From assembly GCA_002067315.1 (NCBI GenBank), contig MVRA01000215.1:1-64000 (forward strand): a DNA stretch of 64,000 nt. The letters run 5' to 3'. A program made the position numbers and the translations under genes. The notes below the pieces were generated by a model, which saw only the letters and a list, made by a program, of their open reading frames with translations, ran no database searches and was not told the DNA's origin. Below, piece after piece: positions 60,422 to 64,000 of the stretch. The stretch is from Methanocella sp. PtaU1.Bin125. GTDB taxonomy: Archaea; Halobacteriota; Methanocellia; Methanocellales; Methanocellaceae. Position 1 is the first letter of the stretch. The number at the start of each line of letters is the position of its first letter.

Positions 60422-61555
60422 ATGGAAAAAGAACTTATATCGTGTGCGCTTGCACAGAAATCGGGAGGTATCATCATTAAGAATAGGTTAGCAATCATAC
60501 TCGCAGCGTGCGTCGTTTTGACGCTCGCGCTGTGCCTGGCTGGGTGCACGTCGCCCACGCCGGCACCATCAGTGACGCCGACCCCGGGCAATAATACGAC
60601 CGCCCAGGGACTGACCTTCACTGACACGAACGGCAAGACCGTGACACTGCCGAAACCCGCCGAGAAGATCGTCGTCCTGAACTCGGACTGTGCCGAGGTG
60701 CTGGTGGCGATCGGCGCGAAGGACAGGATCGTGGGCGTGGCCAGCTCGGTCAAGACCAACCCCTCCGTGGGCTCGCTGTTCGCTAACGTGACCGACGTGG
60801 GCAACTGGCAGACGCCGAACCCGGAGCAGATCGCCCTGCTACAGCCGGACGTCATTATCAGCTATGCCAGCTCTCCGCCCAAGAACGCGGACCAGCTCAC
60901 CCAGGCCAACGCCACCATCGTCCAGCTCGACTGCGGCAACCTGAAGACCATCGTCGGGGACATCACGGCCATGGGCATCATCACGGGCAACGTGCAGCAG
61001 GCGCAGGAATACTCGCAGTACATCCAGTCCGTCATCGACCTGGTGAAGGAACGGGTCGCCCCGATCAGCGCGACGCCGTCGGTATACTGGGAGTACAACA
61101 AGGCGTGGAGCACGGCCGGCAACTCGTCCGGCGGCGACACGATCATGTATATGGCGGGCGCGGCCAACATCGCCGGCGACCTCGGCAACAAGACGAACCA
61201 GCAGCCGGCCGTGAACCAGGAGTTCGTGCTCACGAAGAACCCGCAGATCATCATGAAGTACTCCGGCTTCAGCGTGACCAACACGACGCTGGCCGGCTTC
61301 AGCGCGCTGCGGAACGACACCATGGCCCGGACGGGCATCGCCGGCGTGGACGCGGTGAAGAATGGCAAGGTCTACGTGATCTCGTCGACCATCGCTTACG
61401 GCCCCAAGGCGTTCATCGGCCTGCTGTACATGGCGAAGGTCGCCCACCCGGGCGCGTTCCAGGACATCGACCCGGCCGCGAAGCTCGACGAGTACGCGGG
61501 CCGGTTCGTGCCCGGGACGAACGCAACGATCGTCTTTTACCCGACCCCCGCATGA
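60422..61555 (+). CDS. ABC transporter substrate-binding lipoprotein (BtuF/FepB type)
   Basis: A 377-residue periplasmic-binding-type lipoprotein: signal ending ALCLAGCTS, Pro/Thr linker, then TLPKPAEKIVVLNSDCAEVLVAIGAKDRIVGV and PNPEQIALLQPDVIISY. It binds a metal chelate or cobamide; cobamide is favoured by nearby cobQ. The ATG at 60422 has no ribosome site, whereas GGGAGG at 60463-60468 is followed at proper distance only by ATC/ATT codons, which would be unusual starts. Confidence 0.85.
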   Translation: MEKELISCALAQKSGGIIIKNRLAIILAACVVLTLALCLAGCTSPTPAPSVTPTPGNNTTAQGLTFTDTNGKTVTLPKPAEKIVVLNSDCAEVLVAIGAKDRIVGVASSVKTNPSVGSLFANVTDVGNWQTPNPEQIALLQPDVIISYASSPPKNADQLTQANATIVQLDCGNLKTIVGDITAMGIITGNVQQAQEYSQYIQSVIDLVKERVAPISATPSVYWEYNKAWSTAGNSSGGDTIMYMAGAANIAGDLGNKTNQQPAVNQEFVLTKNPQIIMKYSGFSVTNTTLAGFSALRNDTMARTGIAGVDAVKNGKVYVISSTIAYGPKAFIGLLYMAKVAHPGAFQDIDPAAKLDEYAGRFVPGTNATIVFYPTPA

Positions 61556-61564
61556 GGAGACATG

Positions 61565-61635
61565 GACCCCCGCCCTCCGGGAGGGGGCCTCTCCTCCCGG
61601 ATGGGACCTCCACCGGAGTGGGCCCATCCTTCCAT
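61565..61635 (+). terminator. Tandem hairpins between binding protein and permease genes
   Basis: CCCCC...GGGGG type stems (cccccgccctccgggaggggg region, 61566-61587) and a second stem of ggacctcc/ggagtggg type follow the substrate-binding gene, then a T-rich cttccatatcttt. They would lower read-through into the permease genes. Confidence 0.5.
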
Positions 61636-61714
61636 ATCTTTATTAGCAGGGAGAATTGAAACAGATCAGTCGCTCTCCCGCGACGAACGATTTTAGAAAA
61701 ATGGGTGCGTATTG

Positions 61715-62857
61715 ATGCAGGAAACTGGAGAAAGCCGGGCCGAATGGAAAGAGGTGAACGAGCTATACCGGCAGAGATACCTGAAAAGACTGGCCTTGCT
61801 CGGGACAATATCTGCCCTGCTCGTCCTGGCCGTCCTCTACTCGGCGTCCGTCGGCACGGCCCCGCTGAGCATCGGCGACGTCTTCCTCGCAGTCATGCAT
61901 AACATCGCCGTCAAGACCGCCGGCATCCCCCTGATCGGGCAGCTCTTTGCCCTGTTCGGGGAGCCGCAGAGCGGCACGGCTGAGGTCATCGTCGTCAACA
62001 TGCGGCTGCCCCGCATCATGCTGGCCATGCTGACCGGCGTGTGCCTGGCCGTCTCCGGCGCGGTCATGCAGGGCGTGCTGCGGAACCCCCTCGTGAGCCC
62101 GTTCACGCTCGGCCTCGCGTCGGCCGCGTCCTTCGGCGCCGCGATCACCATCGTGCTGGGCACGGGCATCCTGGGCCTGTTCATCGCCGGCGGCAGCAAC
62201 TACGACATTATCATCAACGCCTTCGTCTTCGGCCTGCTGAGCATGATGCTGATCTACGGCATCTCCCGGGTCCGCGGCACCAGCCAGGCGACGCTGATCC
62301 TGGCGGGGGTCGTCCTGGGCTACATCTTCCAGGCGGGCGTCATCATCCTGAAGTACTGGTCCAACAACGACAAGCTAAAGGACCTCGAGATGTGGCTGAT
62401 GGGCGGCATGTGGGGCGCCAGCTGGAACGCGGTATTGATCCTGCTGCCGATCGCCATCGTCTGCATCGTCCTGCTTGCGCTGAAGGCCTGGGACCTGAAC
62501 GCGCTGTCCGCGGGGGACGAGATCGCCAGGAACCTCGGGATTCGCGTGGAACGGCTGCGGCTGTACTGCCTGCTGCTGGCGACGATCGCGGCTTCGAGCT
62601 GCCTGGCGTTCACCGGCGTCGTCGGCTTCATCGGGCTGATGGCCCCGCACATCTGCCGCATGCTCATCGGCAACGACCACCGGTACCTGATCCCGTGCTC
62701 CGCGCTCATGGGCGGGCTGATATTGCTGCTGTCGGACACGTTCGCCCGGACGGTGTTCAGCCCGCTGGAGATCCCGGTGGGCATCATCATGTACATCATC
62801 GGGGGCATATTCTTCCTGTACCTCATATTGAGAGGGAAGGAGAGTCACATATACTGA
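61715..62857 (+). CDS. FecCD/BtuC-type ABC permease
   Basis: A 380-residue permease with ten or so helices: VVNMRLPRIMLAMLTGVCLAVSGAVMQGVLRNPLVSP, GLASAASFGAAITI, GDEIARNLGIRVERLR, and SSCLAFTGVVGFIGLMAPHICRMLIGNDHRYLIP. ATG 61715 is preferred to TTG 61712. It would move a metal chelate or cobamide inward. The ATPase gene follows after nine bases. Confidence 0.93.
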   Translation: MQETGESRAEWKEVNELYRQRYLKRLALLGTISALLVLAVLYSASVGTAPLSIGDVFLAVMHNIAVKTAGIPLIGQLFALFGEPQSGTAEVIVVNMRLPRIMLAMLTGVCLAVSGAVMQGVLRNPLVSPFTLGLASAASFGAAITIVLGTGILGLFIAGGSNYDIIINAFVFGLLSMMLIYGISRVRGTSQATLILAGVVLGYIFQAGVIILKYWSNNDKLKDLEMWLMGGMWGASWNAVLILLPIAIVCIVLLALKAWDLNALSAGDEIARNLGIRVERLRLYCLLLATIAASSCLAFTGVVGFIGLMAPHICRMLIGNDHRYLIPCSALMGGLILLLSDTFARTVFSPLEIPVGIIMYIIGGIFFLYLILRGKESHIY

Positions 62858-62866
62858 GGAGATGCG

Positions 62867-63637
62867 ATGAAAATTAAGATCGAGGGCTTGGGCGTGGATT
62901 ACGGTGCGCACAAAGCGCTGGACGACGTCTCCTTCGAGGGGAATCCCGGCGAGGTGATCAGCGTCATCGGGCCCAACGGCTCGGGCAAGAGCACGCTGAT
63001 CAAGTGCATCGCGCAGGTGCACCGGCCGTCGAGAGGGACTGTGTGCCTCAACGACCGGGACGCCACCTCGATGGACCCCAACGAGATCGCCCGGCTGATC
63101 GGCTACGTCCCCCAGAACTTCCACTACCTGTTCTTCTCTACGGTCATGGAGACCGTCCTGCTGGGCCGGAAGCCCCATATCAAGTGGAGGATATCCCCCC
63201 ACGACCTCGAGGTCGTCCAGGACGCGCTGGACAGCATGAACATCCGGGCATACGCGGGCAAGTTCATGGACCAGCTCAGCGGCGGCGAAAAGCAGAAGGT
63301 GTACATCGCCCGCGCGCTCGCGCAGGAGCCGGAACTGTTCCTGTTCGACGAGCCGACCAGCAACCTCGATCTCAAGCATCAGATCGAAGTGCTTGAAATC
63401 ACCCGCAAGCTCACCAAGAGCCGGGGCGCGTCCATGATCGTGGCGCTGCACGACCTCAACCTGGCCTACACGTACTCCGACGCCGTCATCGTGCTGAACA
63501 AGGGGCGGATCTACGCCTGCGGCAAGCCCGTCGACGTCCTGACCCCGGCGACCATCCAGGCGGTCTACGGCGTCGAGGCCATGATCGTCGAGAGCGACTT
63601 CGGCCGGCACATCGTGCCCCTGAAAGTGAAGACCTGA
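62867..63637 (+). CDS. FecE/BtuD-type ABC ATP-binding protein
   Basis: A 256-residue ATPase: Walker A GPNGSGKSTLI, Q-loop VPQNFHYLFF, signature LSGGEKQKVYIARALA, Walker B LFLFDEPTSNLDL and H-loop ALHDLNLAY. Partner of the preceding permease. The specific ligand of the importer is not set by this subunit. Confidence 0.95.
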   Translation: MKIKIEGLGVDYGAHKALDDVSFEGNPGEVISVIGPNGSGKSTLIKCIAQVHRPSRGTVCLNDRDATSMDPNEIARLIGYVPQNFHYLFFSTVMETVLLGRKPHIKWRISPHDLEVVQDALDSMNIRAYAGKFMDQLSGGEKQKVYIARALAQEPELFLFDEPTSNLDLKHQIEVLEITRKLTKSRGASMIVALHDLNLAYTYSDAVIVLNKGRIYACGKPVDVLTPATIQAVYGVEAMIVESDFGRHIVPLKVKT

Positions 63638-63639
63638 TT

Positions 63640-64000
63640 TTATAATCTGATGAAGACCAGATACGCGTCCGTCAGCAGGATGAACAGCAGGTAGCATCCG
63701 ACGTTGGCCTGTGCGAGCCGGGTGGCGGCCTCTCGCGCGCGCGGCCGCATGACCAGGCTATATAGCGCCGGCAGCAGCGGCACGAGCGAGAACAGGAACA
63801 CCGGCCGGAAATCGATCGCATATCGCCCGTTCGCGAGGGCCGCGATGCTGGCGGTGGCCAGGATGCCGATCAGTCCGGCGACGGCGAATCCGGCAGCCCG
63901 GCCGTGGCGGGCGACGAAATAGTTTTTTCCGCCTGCTATGTCACCCTCCAGGTCGGGTATCTCCACGTTGACGATGAAGAAGAGTCCGTACAGGAGCAGC
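63640..64000 (-). CDS. UbiA-family prenyltransferase, C-terminal part
   Basis: The frame runs off the right edge: the visible 120 residues read LLLYGLFFIVNVEIPDLEGDIAGGKNYFVARHGR then four helices. NVEIPDLEGDIAGGKN is the second aspartate motif of UbiA enzymes (DxxGD), which attach prenyl chains to quinone, heme or archaeal lipid head groups. The substrate cannot be judged from this part. It converges with the ATPase gene with a 2-base gap. Confidence 0.8.
   Translation of the reverse strand, partial: LLLYGLFFIVNVEIPDLEGDIAGGKNYFVARHGRAAGFAVAGLIGILATASIAALANGRYAIDFRPVFLFSLVPLLPALYSLVMRPRAREAATRLAQANVGCYLLFILLTDAYLVFIRL

Overview
The window reads as a hydrogenotrophic methanogen of the Methanocella/Methanocellales type. 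It encodes methenyl-tetrahydromethanopterin cyclohydrolase (Mch), archaeal phosphoglycerate mutase, archaeal type II GAPDH, an archaeal PhoU-like regulator with an AbrB-type N-terminus and a family B DNA polymerase. TATA-like boxes sit just upstream of several probably leaderless starts. GC is high apart from AT-rich promoters and one AT-rich gene island. The taxon is inferred from gene content, not from a database search. No rRNA, tRNA, CRISPR array or transposase was found.
Layout. 1-1.8 kb: a chimeric reading frame joins a secreted archaeal beta-propeller protein to a bacterial-looking GTP cyclohydrolase II. The first ~650 bases may be foreign or a contig-end artefact. 2-7.3 kb: voltage-gated ion channel, M20 dipeptidase, family B DNA polymerase with a repeat-built tail and a translationally coupled small protein. 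7.7-21.8 kb: a central-carbon block with PfkB kinase, phosphoglycerate kinase, a ComB-like protein, D-2-hydroxyacid dehydrogenase, PEP synthase, ApgM, GAPDH, a P3A-type H+-ATPase and a glycogen-debranching enzyme; a second P3A ATPase follows at 23 kb. 25.5-33.4 kb: AI-2E-type permease, secreted and cell-surface proteins, and a sulfur module (MBL-rhodanese plus split YeeE/YedE). 33.5-40.4 kb: GTPBP1-like GTPase, methyltransferase, DHH phosphoesterase, Mch, DedA, FtsJ/RlmE. 40.6-48.8 kb: a phosphate regulon (AbrB-PhoU, HD protein, a 53-residue four-cysteine microprotein, pstSCAB-phoU, phosphoesterase). 49-54.8 kb: divergent FtsZ-like protein, four-helix membrane protein, MBL hydrolase, and a MoxR-VWA pair carrying zinc-finger-like motifs. 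54.9-64 kb: flavodoxin, PadR-controlled membrane protein, cobyric acid synthase, DUF169 protein, a BtuFCD-like importer and the end of a UbiA-family prenyltransferase.
The least explained signals are intergenic. Several gaps, mostly between convergent genes, hold long imperfect inverted repeats built from 10-12 nt sub-repeats, in at least four sequence families; one family recurs nearly unchanged 30 kb apart and another flanks cobQ-DUF169 as direct copies. A GC-alternating motif close to CTCGCGCGCGCACGCGTG occurs in six gaps. TCTATATAT direct repeats mark the promoters of the phosphate region. The strongest protein-level oddities are the RibA chimera, the MoxR ATPase with a C2H2 finger paired with a CxxC-bearing VWA protein, and an FtsZ-like protein that has lost a catalytic aspartate.
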